A stretch of DNA of 64,000 nucleotides from Microvirga mediterraneensis. Its GTDB lineage: Bacteria; Pseudomonadota; Alphaproteobacteria; Rhizobiales; Beijerinckiaceae. The stretch spans positions 3,160,001-3,224,000 of the forward strand of contig NZ_JACDXJ010000001.1 in the NCBI RefSeq assembly GCF_013520865.1. Reading direction: 5' to 3'. Position numbers and translations under genes: made by a program. Positions 53,420 to 61,282 of the stretch are shown in pieces (position 1 is the stretch's first letter; every line of letters starts with the position of its first letter). The notes beneath the pieces are model-generated. The model was not told the origin of the DNA and searched no databases. It saw only the letters and a list, made by a program, of their open reading frames with translations.

Positions 53420-53884
53420 TTAGGCCCTCACGTTCTTGGCATTGAGGGCAGCAACGTCCAGGACCTCAGGCTGCTGAGCGGTATGCGGATGCTCAGCGCC
53501 GCCATAGACGCGCAGGTTGCCCATGATCTGACGGAAAAGCGGGCCGCGGGGGAGCATGCGCTCCACAGCCTTCTCGACCACGCGCTCAGGGAAGCGGCCG
53601 TCGAGAATGAACTTCGCGGTGCGCTCCTTGATGCCGCCCGGATAACCGGTGTGGTGATAGTACACCTTCTGCTCGCGCTTGCGGCCGGTGAACACCACCT
53701 TGTCGGCGTTGATGACGATGACGTTGTCGCCGCAGTCGACGTGGGGCGTGTAGTTCGCCTTGTGCTTGCCGCGCAAGCGCATGGCAACGACCGAAGCGAG
53801 ACGGCCCACAACGAGGCCCTTCGCGTCGATCACAACCCACTTCTTCTCGACCTCGGCGGGCTTCAGCGAAGTCGTAGTCTTCAT
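53420..53884 (-). CDS. rplM: 50S ribosomal protein L13
   Basis: This 154-residue protein begins [20 protein letters not shown] and contains [20 protein letters not shown] and [20 protein letters not shown], all typical of L13. I chose ATG at 53884; ATG at 53908 lies in the leader. It is co-transcribed with rpsI. Confidence 0.98.
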   Translation of the reverse strand: MKTTTSLKPAEVEKKWVVIDAKGLVVGRLASVVAMRLRGKHKANYTPHVDCGDNVIVINADKVVFTGRKREQKVYYHHTGYPGGIKERTAKFILDGRFPERVVEKAVERMLPRGPLFRQIMGNLRVYGGAEHPHTAQQPEVLDVAALNAKNVRA

Positions 53885-53901
53885 TGCGCTGTATCCCGTT
53901 G

Positions 53902-53953
53902 GAGCCATATGGCTCAGGTTCTGAAAACGACAAACCGCCGCGAGATGCGGCGG
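53902..53953 (-). promoter_or_regulatory. rplM leader: hairpin with T-tract and a palindrome
   Basis: On the minus strand the leader holds CCGCCGC-ATCTC-GCGGCGG (53953-53935) followed by TTTGTCGTTTTC, which looks like an intrinsic terminator. It is followed by the perfect palindrome GAGCCATATGGCTC (53915-53902), 17 bases before ATG. Autogenous control of rplM-rpsI by L13 is known in other bacteria. Whether these elements do this here is inference. Confidence 0.5.
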
Positions 53954-54173
53954 CGAGTGACAGCTGTTTAGTAAGATCGAACCCTGAAGTCAACAGCAAT
54001 ATCGACCGTACGGACTCCGGAAAACCCTTATAAAACAAGCGTTAGCAATCGCAAGGTATCTTGACACCACACATATGGTATCGAAATACCGCATGCCTTT
54101 TGGCTTCGATCCGTTTGCCGCTATGCTCACCTGCCGCGGTACGTCCCGTTCCGCAGATTCGGAGAGGCTCCCG

Positions 54174-54794
54174 ATGACCGACGAACTGATTTTCTTCACG
54201 AATCCCATGTCCCGCGGGCGCATCGCCCGCTGGATGCTGGAGGAAGCAGGATGCGCCTATCGCACGGAGGTCCTCGACTTCGGTCCGGACATGAAGTCGC
54301 CAGGCTATCTGGCCATCAATCCCATGGGGAAGGTGCCGGCGATCCTTCACGAGGGAAAGATCGTCACCGAGGCAGCGGCGATCTGCGCCTATCTGGCCGA
54401 TGCCTTCCCCGAGGCCGGTCTCGCCCCGCCCCTGTCGGAGCGGGCCGCCTATTACCGGTGGATGTTCTTTGCGGCAGGCCCGGTGGAAGCCTCCTTGAGC
54501 AACAAGGCATTCGGCTTCGAGGTCCCGACCGAGCGACGCGGCATGGTCGGCTACGGCAGCATCGAGAATGTGGTCGATGCCCTGGACTATGCCGTCACCC
54601 AATCCGAGTACATCGCGGGCGACCGCTTCACCGCCGCCGATGTCTATGTCGGCTCTCAGATCGGCTGGGGCATGATGTTCGGCACTCTGGAGAAGCGGCC
54701 CGCCTTCGAAGCCTATTGGCAGCGCATCAGCTCGCGCCCCGCCGCCGTGCGGGCGCGGGAGATCGACGATGCGCTCGCGCCGCCCAAGGCTTAA
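54174..54794 (+). CDS. Glutathione S-transferase family protein
   Basis: This 206-residue GST has an N-terminal thioredoxin-like domain (ELIFFTNPMSRGRIARWMLE, NPMGKVPAIL with the cis-Pro, VTEAAAICAYLADAF) and a C-terminal helical domain with FTAADVYVGSQIGWG. I chose ATG at 54174 because GGAGAGG lies just upstream. The function within detoxification or thiol metabolism is not specified by sequence. Confidence 0.93.
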   Translation: MTDELIFFTNPMSRGRIARWMLEEAGCAYRTEVLDFGPDMKSPGYLAINPMGKVPAILHEGKIVTEAAAICAYLADAFPEAGLAPPLSERAAYYRWMFFAAGPVEASLSNKAFGFEVPTERRGMVGYGSIENVVDALDYAVTQSEYIAGDRFTAADVYVGSQIGWGMMFGTLEKRPAFEAYWQRISSRPAAVRAREIDDALAPPKA

Positions 54795-54806
54795 GTCATT
54801 CCGAGC

Positions 54807-55259
54807 CTAGCGACGCTCAGGGATCGAATAGGTCCCGGTTGCATGGCAGACCACGTCGGGGCTGCCTTCGGACATGATCGACACATCGCCGACCGCCAAG
54901 CGCTTGCCGAGCTTGAGCAGGCGGCAATCGGCGATCAGGGCGTGGGGCTCGGGCTTCCTTAGGAAGTTGAAGTTGAGGCTCGTGGTGACGGCAAGCGCCA
55001 CGGGGCCGATATGGGCGAGAATGGCGGCATAGAGCGCCAGGTCCGCCAGCGCCATCATGGCCGGTCCCGAGATGGTGCCTCCCGGACGCAAATGGCGCTC
55101 GTGGTATTCCATGCGCATCCGTGCCGAAAGCGGCCCGATCTCATCCACGAAGTAGCTGCGGCCTCCCGCGTGCATCTGCGGGAATTCCCGGTCGAGGAAC
55201 GCCGTCAGCTCTTCTTTCGTCATGATCGGGTGATGCGAAGCCATGCGTCGAATGCTCAT
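54807..55259 (-). CDS. PaaI-family hotdog thioesterase
   Basis: This protein of about 150 residues has a hotdog fold: HLRPGGTISGPAMMALADLALY forms the central helix with the active-site region, followed by strands VALAVTTSLNFNFLRKP and LLKLGKRLAVGDVSIM. ATG at 55259 (MSIRRMASHHP) is likely; the first methionines of a longer frame overlap the divergent gene's 5' end. The acyl-CoA substrate is unknown. Confidence 0.86.
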   Translation of the reverse strand: MSIRRMASHHPIMTKEELTAFLDREFPQMHAGGRSYFVDEIGPLSARMRMEYHERHLRPGGTISGPAMMALADLALYAAILAHIGPVALAVTTSLNFNFLRKPEPHALIADCRLLKLGKRLAVGDVSIMSEGSPDVVCHATGTYSIPERR

Positions 55260-55293
55260 TGAACTGCCCTGCCCTATCCCATACGTTCCCTTC

Positions 55294-55818
55294 ATGAACC
55301 ACGACAATTATCCGAACGATTACATCCGCGGCATCCTCAACGGCGTGAAGACCATCGCGCTCGTCGGCGCCTCGCAGAATCCCGCCCGGCCGAGCTGGAT
55401 CGTGACCAAATACCTGCTGGAGCGGGGCTATGACGTCATCCCGATCAATCCGGGCCTCGCCGGGGGCGAGCTTCTCGGCAAGACGGTCTACGCCTCCCTC
55501 AAGGACGTGCCCGTTCCCGTCGACATGGTCGAGATCTTCCGCAACTCGGAAGCCGCCGGACCGATCACCGACGAGGCCCTGGCGCTCGATCCGCTGCCGA
55601 AGGTCCTCTGGATGCAGCTCTCCGTCCGCAACGACGAGGCAGCCGCGAAGGCGGAAGCGAAGGGCCTGAAGGTGGTGATGGACCGCTGCCCCAAGATCGA
55701 GTTCGGACGGCTGTCCGGCGAGATCTCCTGGCAGGGCGTGAACTCGCGGATGCTCAGTTCCAAGAAGCCGGTTCTGTCGGGCAAAGGATTCCAGAAGCTC
55801 AGCCTCAACCGGCCTTGA
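55294..55818 (+). CDS. CoA-binding domain protein
   Basis: This 174-residue Rossmann-like CoA-binding protein of the YccU type has VKTIALVGASQNPARPSWIV and GYDVIPINPGLAG near the N-terminus and KVVMDRCPKIEF near the C-terminus. I chose ATG at 55294 (MNHDNYPNDYI), 34 bases from the divergent thioesterase start. The role is undefined in the family. Confidence 0.88.
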   Translation: MNHDNYPNDYIRGILNGVKTIALVGASQNPARPSWIVTKYLLERGYDVIPINPGLAGGELLGKTVYASLKDVPVPVDMVEIFRNSEAAGPITDEALALDPLPKVLWMQLSVRNDEAAAKAEAKGLKVVMDRCPKIEFGRLSGEISWQGVNSRMLSSKKPVLSGKGFQKLSLNRP

Positions 55819-55877
55819 GGCCTCGCAAAGCACGATGAGCTTGTGCCGGCCATTCCACTCGGACGAGTACCCTCGCT

Positions 55878-55970
55878 GTCATTCCCGGCCGCAGCGCAGC
55901 GGAGGGGAAGGGAATCCATGGCTCTGCGCGTGATCATGGATCCCCTTCCCGCACTGCGTGCGCCGGGACC
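55878..55970. repeat. Long imperfect palindrome (REP type A)
   Basis: TCATTCCCGGC and AAGGGAATCCAT on the left pair with ATGGATCCCCTT and GCCGGGA on the right, forming a long imperfect hairpin. It lies just after the CoA-binding gene and starts a run of three palindromes. Confidence 0.6.
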
Positions 55971-55981
55971 GACACCCCCAC

Positions 55982-56010
55982 GTCATGGCCGGCCTTGTTG
56001 CGGCCACGCA
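55982..56010. repeat. REP-like palindrome, copy 3
   Basis: GTCATGGCCGGCCTTGTTGC followed by GGCCACG is the same family as the elements at 42266-42286 and 51083-51105, here with weaker pairing (TGGCCG/CGGCCA). Confidence 0.55.
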
Positions 56011-56033
56011 CGTTTTGCTTGCCATCCCTCCGG

Positions 56034-56132
56034 CCTCATCCTGAGGCGCCCCGCCGTGGCGTCGCGAAGGAGGAACCAGTGCGCGCGGGCCGATCCTTCG
56101 AGACGCCGCTGCGCTGCTCCTCGGGATGAGGG
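56034..56132. repeat. Long imperfect palindrome (REP type B)
   Basis: CCTCATCCTGAGG at the left and CCTCGGGATGAGG at the right enclose GCGTCGCGAAGGA and TCCTTCGAGACGC, giving a nested hairpin of about 100 bp. This style of repeat is frequent between genes in Hyphomicrobiales genomes, as far as I recall. Confidence 0.6.
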
Positions 56133-56171
56133 CTCCGGGTGCGAGGCGAGGGTTATGTTCTCACTTTGTTC

Positions 56172-56480
56172 TTGACAGGGCGAATAACCTTGGCTATATC
56201 GTTGCCCTAGATCTGCTCTGACGAGGGGCGCGCTCGCGAGGCGTCGCAAGAGTGAGAGCAGGCACGGTCCCGCCGCAGGCCTCGCAATCCTGTGGTCGCG
56301 GGAGGTCGACCTTGGGGGCTCCCCAGCTGGTCCACCTGAAAAGAACCGTGCGCGAAGCGGCCGTCCGGCTCTTCCATCAACACACACGAGCGAGCCGGGC
56401 TGCCCGACGCGCCACCCTCGAACCCGAAAGGCTCGCAGCGCAAGCTGCGGGCCCCACGGTGCTGGCTCTTTGACAGAGAT
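56172..56480 (+). ncRNA. Candidate structured RNA from a near-consensus promoter
   Basis: TTGACA (56172-56177) and TATATC (56195-56200) are spaced exactly 17 bases, so transcription should start near 56207. The next 270 bases have no protein-coding frame but pair extensively. TGCTCT pairs with AGAGCA. GCACGGT pairs with ACCGTGC, enclosing two further hairpins (CCCGC..GCAGG/CCTGTGG..GCGGG and AGGT..TGGGG/CCCCA..ACCT). CCGGCTC pairs with GAGCCGG, and GCAGC-GCAA-GCTGC closes the end. The 3' end is guessed. It is not a SAM-II, cobalamin, TPP, tmRNA or RNase P pattern that I recognise. It could be a free small RNA, including a 6S-like RNA, or a long metY leader. Confidence 0.5.
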
Positions 56481-56624
56481 GCACAAGACCTGCTGTTGCC
56501 ATGCGCAGTGCCGCCCTCAGCGATATCCCGAATGGGCTTCGGAGCACCTCGGATGCTCCAGGACCCAGGCTCACGCTTTCTGCTCGGGAGAGAATGTCGA
56601 TCGCCTCCGTGAACAAGACCCTGC

Positions 56625-56658
56625 TTGACGGAAGAACAATACGTTCTTTAAATAGAAC
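56625..56658 (+). promoter_or_regulatory. metY promoter with AGAAC/GTTCT operator-like repeats
   Basis: TTGACG (56625-56630) and TTAAAT (56648-56653) are 17 bases apart. AGAAC (56633-56637), GTTCT (56643-56647) and AGAAC (56654-56658) form two overlapping inverted repeats across the spacer and -10 box. Repressor binding there would block the promoter. The methionine synthesis gene starts at 56688. Confidence 0.5.
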
Positions 56659-56687
56659 GCGCCCACTTCCTAGAGGAACGCCCAACC

Positions 56688-57971
56688 ATGACCGACCGTC
56701 TGCCAGGCTTCAACACGCTCGCCATCCATGCCGGAGCGGCTCCCGATGCTGCGACCGGTGCCCGCGCGACGCCGATCTATCAGACCACGTCCTTCGTCTT
56801 CGACGACGTCGACCATGCCGCCTCGCTCTTCGGCCTTCAGGCGTTCGGCAACATCTATTCCCGTATCGGCAATCCGACCTGCGCGGTGCTCGAGGAGCGA
56901 GTCGCCGCCTTGGAAGGCGGCACGGCGGCGCTGGCCGTGGCTTCGGGCCACGCGGCGGAATTCCTGACCTTCCACACCCTGCTCCAGCCGGGCGACGAGT
57001 TCATCGCGGCCAAGAAGCTCTATGGCGGCTCGATCAACCAGTTCAACCATGCCTACAAGAATTTCGGCTGGAACGTGGTCTGGGCCGATTCGGACGACCC
57101 GTCCTCCTTCGAAGCCGCCATCACGCCGAAGACCAAGGCGATCTTCGTCGAATCCATCGCCAATCCGGGCGGCGTGATCGTCGACCTCCAGGCCATTGCG
57201 GCCATCGCCAAGAAACACCGCATTCCGTTCATCGTCGACAACACGATGGCCTCTCCCTACCTGATCCGTCCCTTCGAGCACGGCGCGGACATCATCGTCC
57301 ACTCGGCCACCAAGTTCCTCGGCGGCCATGGCAACTCAGTGGGCGGCCTGATCGTCGACGGCGGGTCGTTCAACTTCGCGGGTGACGACCGCTATCCGAT
57401 GCTGTCGAAGCCCCGGCCGGAATATGCCGGCATGGTGCTGGGCGAGACCTTCGGCAATTTCGGCTTCGCCATCGCCTGCCGCGTGCTCGGCCTGCGCGAC
57501 CTCGGCCCGGCGCTCTCGCCCTTCAATGCCTTCCTGATCCTCAACGGCATCGAGACCCTGCCCCTGCGCATGCAGCGTCACTCGGACAACGCGCTGACCG
57601 TCGCGGAGCATCTGCAGGGCCATGAGAAGATATCCTGGGTCAGCTATCCGGGCCTGCGCTCGGACCGCTATCACAACCTCGCCAAGCAGTATTGCCCCAA
57701 GGGCGCCGGCGCGGTGTTCACCTTCGGGCTCAAGGGCGGCTACGAGGCCGGCGTGAAGCTCGTCTCGAACCTGAAGCTGTTCTCGCACCTGGCGAATATC
57801 GGCGATACCCGCTCCCTCGTGATCCACCCCGCCTCGACCACGCACCGCCAGCTGACCGATGAGCAGAAAACGCAAGCCGGAGCGGGCCCCGAGGTGGTGC
57901 GCCTCTCCATCGGTCTCGAGGACACGCAGGACCTGATCGACGACCTCAACCAGGCTCTCGACGCAGCGTAA
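56688..57971 (+). CDS. metY: O-acetylhomoserine/O-succinylhomoserine sulfhydrylase
   Basis: This 427-residue PLP enzyme of the Cys/Met metabolism family combines activated homoserine with sulfide to make homocysteine. The PLP lysine is in IIVHSATKFLGGHGN, with VDNTMASPYLIRP, IYQTTSFVFDD and NIYSRIGNPT. The length and central region fit MetY/MetZ-type enzymes; whether acetyl- or succinyl-homoserine is used cannot be told. GAGGAA lies upstream of ATG. It is monocistronic, with its own promoter and terminator. Confidence 0.93.
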   Translation: MTDRLPGFNTLAIHAGAAPDAATGARATPIYQTTSFVFDDVDHAASLFGLQAFGNIYSRIGNPTCAVLEERVAALEGGTAALAVASGHAAEFLTFHTLLQPGDEFIAAKKLYGGSINQFNHAYKNFGWNVVWADSDDPSSFEAAITPKTKAIFVESIANPGGVIVDLQAIAAIAKKHRIPFIVDNTMASPYLIRPFEHGADIIVHSATKFLGGHGNSVGGLIVDGGSFNFAGDDRYPMLSKPRPEYAGMVLGETFGNFGFAIACRVLGLRDLGPALSPFNAFLILNGIETLPLRMQRHSDNALTVAEHLQGHEKISWVSYPGLRSDRYHNLAKQYCPKGAGAVFTFGLKGGYEAGVKLVSNLKLFSHLANIGDTRSLVIHPASTTHRQLTDEQKTQAGAGPEVVRLSIGLEDTQDLIDDLNQALDAA

Positions 57972-57996
57972 ACGGGGCCGAACGAAGGCAAACAAA

Positions 57997-58020
57997 AAGG
58001 GCGGCTCCCGGGCCGCCCTT
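57997..58020. terminator. Bidirectional terminator between metY and parA-like gene
   Basis: AAGGGCGGC, TCCCGG, GCCGCCCTT form a 9-bp stem between convergent genes, with an A-run on the left. Confidence 0.9.
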
Positions 58021-58038
58021 TCGCTTAAGAAGCAGTGC

Positions 58039-58713
58039 TTAAGCCGCGCGAGAAGAGCCGGCTTTCTTGTAGGTATTGTGGATCGCGTTGAGCGAGCGCT
58101 CGAGTGCCGTCCAGAGTCGACCGATTTCGTCGGCCCCCTGCGAGCTTGCATCGTATTCCCGTGCGCCCTCGCCCGTCGCGAGAGACAGGGTCAGTTCGGG
58201 CCGATGGGTGATCTGGCCGGCCCAGACCGGGACCTGGAGCGCGTTCAAGGCGCCGCGCGCATCGGCCACCACATGAGCTTCCGTATCGCCATGCTTGGCC
58301 GGAGCAGCGTTGATCACAGCGGCATACGGCTTGCGGTGCTCGCGGGCGATGGCGACCGTATCCTGCAGGGCCGCGATGTCGAACAGGCTCGCCCGGGTGG
58401 GAACGATCACGAGGGTCGCTTGCTTGATCGCTTCGGCGACGATCGCAGACTTGTTCGGCGGCGTATCGACGAGCACCCACTCGTAGCCATCGCGCTTGGC
58501 CTGCTTGATGGCCTCGTCGATGTTGCGCACATTGTGCTTGAGGCCCAGGAACTCCTGGTTGCGGATCTTGTGCCAGAGGGACAGGGAGCCCTGCGGATCG
58601 TTGTCGATCAGCAATGTGGGGCGGGAAGGGTTGGCGATATAACTCGCGAGGTGAGCAGCAAGCGTGCTCTTACCCGAGCCGCCTTTCCGCGAAGCAAAGA
58701 CCAGCACATTCAT
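58039..58713 (-). CDS. ParA/MinD-family ATPase
   Basis: This 224-residue protein has a deviant Walker A motif, RKGGSGKSTLAAHLA (signature lysine in KGGSGKST), and the switch region WVLVDTPPNKSAIVAEA. There is no DNA-binding extension and no parB gene next to it, so it is an orphan ParA-like protein that might position a cytoplasmic or surface structure. It is monocistronic. Confidence 0.9.
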   Translation of the reverse strand: MNVLVFASRKGGSGKSTLAAHLASYIANPSRPTLLIDNDPQGSLSLWHKIRNQEFLGLKHNVRNIDEAIKQAKRDGYEWVLVDTPPNKSAIVAEAIKQATLVIVPTRASLFDIAALQDTVAIAREHRKPYAAVINAAPAKHGDTEAHVVADARGALNALQVPVWAGQITHRPELTLSLATGEGAREYDASSQGADEIGRLWTALERSLNAIHNTYKKAGSSRAA

Positions 58714-59120
58714 GCCTGACTCCTCATAAGCCTGTTCCTACAGCCCTGCGCCTAGGGGTTAACCTATCTTAATATTGTTCACCTGTACCAGAGCAAGCAC
58801 TGATTTCCTAAATCCCGACGTATTCCCAAGGCGAATTTCACTTAGGACGGGTTTGACGGCTCGACTTCGGTCCATTGCGCGCGGCGAATTCCGTCCGCAC
58901 AGACCTCGAAAGGGTCTGACGAAGTCCTGATGAAAGCAGAAAGAGGCACTCGGAAATTGATCCGGACGGAAATTGAGAAGAATGCGCCGATAGGAACGAT
59001 CCGCTTCGGTTTCACCCATCTCCGCCTCGCGTGGATCCCATTTAAAACAGTTTTAGGAGCCGGAACCACACTCCCGCTTAGCCGTTAAGCTCCAGACTTC
59101 ACCAGTTTAGGAGCTGACAA
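58714..59120. other. Divergent intergenic region
   Basis: This 407-bp region lies between the leftward ParA-like gene and the rightward glycine-zipper gene. An 86-codon leftward frame (58759-59019) has no domain or ribosome binding site and I do not call it. A short inverted repeat GCTTA-GCCGT-TAAGC lies about 40 bases before the glycine-zipper gene. Confidence 0.4.
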
Positions 59121-59528
59121 ATGTCTAAGAAGATCTTGTTTGCAGGCGCTGTTCTTGTTGCTCTCGCCCCGGTGGGCGCCTTCGCCCAGTCCGGCGGTGC
59201 CGCTGCCGGCGCGGCTACGGGTGCCGTGGGTGGCGCCATCGTTGGCGGCCCGGTCGGCGCAGCCGTTGGCGGCGTGACGGGCGCGATCGTCGGCGGCCTC
59301 GCCGACCAGCAGCAGCCGCAGTTCCGCCAGTACGTCGTCACCCAGGGCGTCCCGTCCTACGCCTATAAGGAAGAGGTCCGCGTCGGCGCCACCCTGCCCA
59401 CCTCCGGCGTGCAGTATTATGAAGTTCCGGCGGAGTATGGCGTGACCAACTATCGCTACACGGTCGTGAACGACACCCCGGTCCTGGTCGAGCCGGGCAC
59501 CCGCCGCATCGTCCAGATTATCCGCTAA
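59121..59528 (+). CDS. Glycine-zipper DUF1236-type secreted protein
   Basis: This 135-residue protein begins MSKKILFAGAVLVALAPVGA with a signal peptide cut near AFAQ. A glycine zipper follows (GGAIVGGPVGAAVGGVTGAI), then a C-terminal DUF1236-like domain (GVTNYRYTVVNDTPVLVEPG, then TRRIVQIIR). The family is common in Hyphomicrobiales and has no known function. A good ribosome binding site TAGGAG precedes ATG. Confidence 0.85.
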   Translation: MSKKILFAGAVLVALAPVGAFAQSGGAAAGAATGAVGGAIVGGPVGAAVGGVTGAIVGGLADQQQPQFRQYVVTQGVPSYAYKEEVRVGATLPTSGVQYYEVPAEYGVTNYRYTVVNDTPVLVEPGTRRIVQIIR

Positions 59529-59548
59529 GACGTCGTATACCGAGTTCC

Positions 59549-59576
59549 AGGGCGGCCCTCGGGCCGCCCTTTTTTA
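59549..59576 (+). terminator. Terminator after the glycine-zipper gene
   Basis: AGGGCGGCC, CTCG, GGCCGCCCT form a 9-bp stem followed by TTTTTT. It can also serve the converging COX15 gene. Confidence 0.93.
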
Positions 59577-59578
59577 TG

Positions 59579-60661
59579 TCAGACCTTGCTCACCCGGGCA
59601 TGGACGACGGCCATGGCGAGAACCGCCATGGCGAAGACCTGATGCGCCAAGCCGGCCCAGAGCGGCACCGCGAGCAGCAGGGTCACGATCCCGAGAACCA
59701 TCTGCGCCAGCACCAGGAAGACCATTCCCATCGCCCGGCCGGCGGTCTTCGAGGACGGAGCGTGACGGCGGACGCTCCAGGCATGCCATACGGCAAATGC
59801 CACGACGGCATAAGCCACAAGGCGGTGGTTGAACTGAACGAGCAGCACGTTGTCGACGAAGTTCTCGATCCAGGGCTTGACCACGAACAGGGCCGAGGCC
59901 GGCGGGACCAGGGCTCCATCCATCAAGGGCCAGGTATTGTACGTAAGCCCGGCCTTCGATCCGGCCACGAGACCGCCAAGTGCGACCTGGAACAGGATCA
60001 GTCCGACGAGGATGCGGGGAGCATAGCCCGTTTGCACTTCCTGTCCGACGGAGTCGGAGCGATCCTTCAGGCCCGATGCTACCCAGACGAGGCAGACGAG
60101 GATGACGCTGGCAACCGTGAGATGCAGGGCAAGCTTGATCGGGGCGACGGCGGTCATGCCCGGCTCGAGACCGGAGGCCACCATGATCCAGCCGATGGCG
60201 CCTTGAAGCCCTCCGAGAGCTCCGATTCCGAGAAGGATCAGAGCCAGCCGGCCCTTGATCGTTCCCCTCGCCCAAAACCATACCAGCGGAAGGAAGAACA
60301 CCAGACCGATGAGCCGGCCAAGCTGCCGGTGCCCCCACTCCCAGGCATAGATGAACTTGAACTCCGACAGGGTCATGCCCTTGTTGACGAGTTCATATTG
60401 GGAAATCTGCCGATATTTCTCGAACTCAGCCAGCCAAGCCTGATCGGTCAGGGGTGGAATCGCGCCGGTGACGGGCTTCCATTCGGTGATCGAAAGGCCG
60501 GAACCGGTCAGGCGCGTGGCACCGCCTACCGCGATCATCAGGACCACTAAGGCGGCGAGGCCATAGATCCAGATGCGAATGGAGATCAGGGATCGGCTTT
60601 GAGGCACGCGCGCCAGCGGCACGCCCTCGGTGGAGGCTGCGACAGCCATGCTCACTCTCAT
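59579..60661 (-). CDS. ctaA: Haem A synthase (COX15/CtaA)
   Basis: This 360-residue integral membrane protein with eight hydrophobic segments oxidises haem O to haem A for cytochrome aa3 oxidases. The conserved signatures are GGATRLTGSGLSITEWKPVT, EFKFIYAWEWGHRQLGRLIG (haem-ligand His) and QFNHRLVAYAVV. The start may be ATG 60661 or ATG 60649. It is the proteobacterial type 2 form by length and by the EFKFIYAWEW motif. Confidence 0.95.
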   Translation of the reverse strand: MRVSMAVAASTEGVPLARVPQSRSLISIRIWIYGLAALVVLMIAVGGATRLTGSGLSITEWKPVTGAIPPLTDQAWLAEFEKYRQISQYELVNKGMTLSEFKFIYAWEWGHRQLGRLIGLVFFLPLVWFWARGTIKGRLALILLGIGALGGLQGAIGWIMVASGLEPGMTAVAPIKLALHLTVASVILVCLVWVASGLKDRSDSVGQEVQTGYAPRILVGLILFQVALGGLVAGSKAGLTYNTWPLMDGALVPPASALFVVKPWIENFVDNVLLVQFNHRLVAYAVVAFAVWHAWSVRRHAPSSKTAGRAMGMVFLVLAQMVLGIVTLLLAVPLWAGLAHQVFAMAVLAMAVVHARVSKV

Positions 60662-60780
60662 CGTCGATTAGGGCTTGAACCCGGGATACGGACGTCACAT
60701 AGAGGCTATGCCTTCCAGAGGCAATTCATGCCGGTGACGCACCGTTACGACGCGACGTCGTTGATTTGAGGATTTCGGCC

Positions 60781-60990
60781 ATGGGCATTCGCTTGCGCAA
60801 GCTGATCGGCACAGTCGTGATGCTGGCCTTCATCATTTTCTATGCGCTCTTCGCGATGGCCATCGCGGAAGGCCGGATCACGCAGGCACCCAAGCTCCTC
60901 CAGACCGTAGCCTATATCGTGCTCGGCCTGATCTGGATCATTCCGCTCATGCCCCTGGTCCGCTGGATGGCGAAGCCGGATAAGCCCTAA
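60781..60990 (+). CDS. DUF2842 small membrane protein
   Basis: This 69-residue protein begins MGIRLRKLIGTVVMLAFIIF and has two membrane helices and the C-terminal PLMPLVRWMAKPD. It matches the DUF2842 family in size and pattern and is often next to COX15 in alphaproteobacteria. ATG is preceded by GAGG at nine bases; a TTG further up is in frame. Its function is unknown. The 3' end overlaps the converging zinc-finger gene by 4 bases. Confidence 0.85.
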   Translation: MGIRLRKLIGTVVMLAFIIFYALFAMAIAEGRITQAPKLLQTVAYIVLGLIWIIPLMPLVRWMAKPDKP

Positions 60991-61181
60991 CCTCCGCCGA
61001 TCCCTTCGATGATGGTCCCCGTGCCGCCGCAGATCGGGCACGGCGTGACGCCGATGCGCCCCGTGCCCTTGCATTCGGGACAGATATTCTCACCCGCTCC
61101 CGGAGTTCCCGGCTCGGCCTGGTCACCGGGATTGAGCTTCGTATGGTCGGGAGAGGCCTGATCTTTCGGTGTGTCGGTCAT
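60987..61181 (-). CDS. Mini-protein with DnaJ-type zinc-finger motif
   Basis: This 64-residue protein has an acidic, Pro-rich N-terminal half and a C-terminal CPECKGTGRIGVTPCPICGG, i.e. two CxxCxGxG motifs, as in one half of the DnaJ zinc-binding domain. ATG at 61181 (MTDTPKDQA). It lacks a J domain. It may be a metal-binding or protein-binding accessory factor. Confidence 0.75.
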   Translation of the reverse strand: MTDTPKDQASPDHTKLNPGDQAEPGTPGAGENICPECKGTGRIGVTPCPICGGTGTIIEGIGGG

Positions 61182-61250
61182 GGCTGAGCTCACATGAGAC
61201 TTCATGCGTTCAACGCGGAGGCGGAATCCCGGTTGCCTGACGGATAAAGA

Positions 61251-61275
61251 AAAGGCCCGCGGAATGCGGGCCTTT
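61251..61275 (-). terminator. Terminator after the Pro/Tyr-rich secreted protein gene
   Basis: AAAGGCCCGC, five bases, GCGGGCCTTT form a 10-bp stem. On the minus strand it is followed by TCTTTATC. It ends the leftward gene at 61283. Confidence 0.88.
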
Positions 61276-61282
61276 CAGGAGC

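Noticed and set aside
56480..56687. SAM-II riboswitch in front of metY
   Set aside because: I looked for the conserved GCUAAA-type pseudoknot of SAM-II near the start codon and did not find it; promoter-like and operator-like repeats are there instead.
58759..59019. 86-codon leftward frame
   Set aside because: No domain, no ribosome binding site and it lies in a promoter region between divergent genes.
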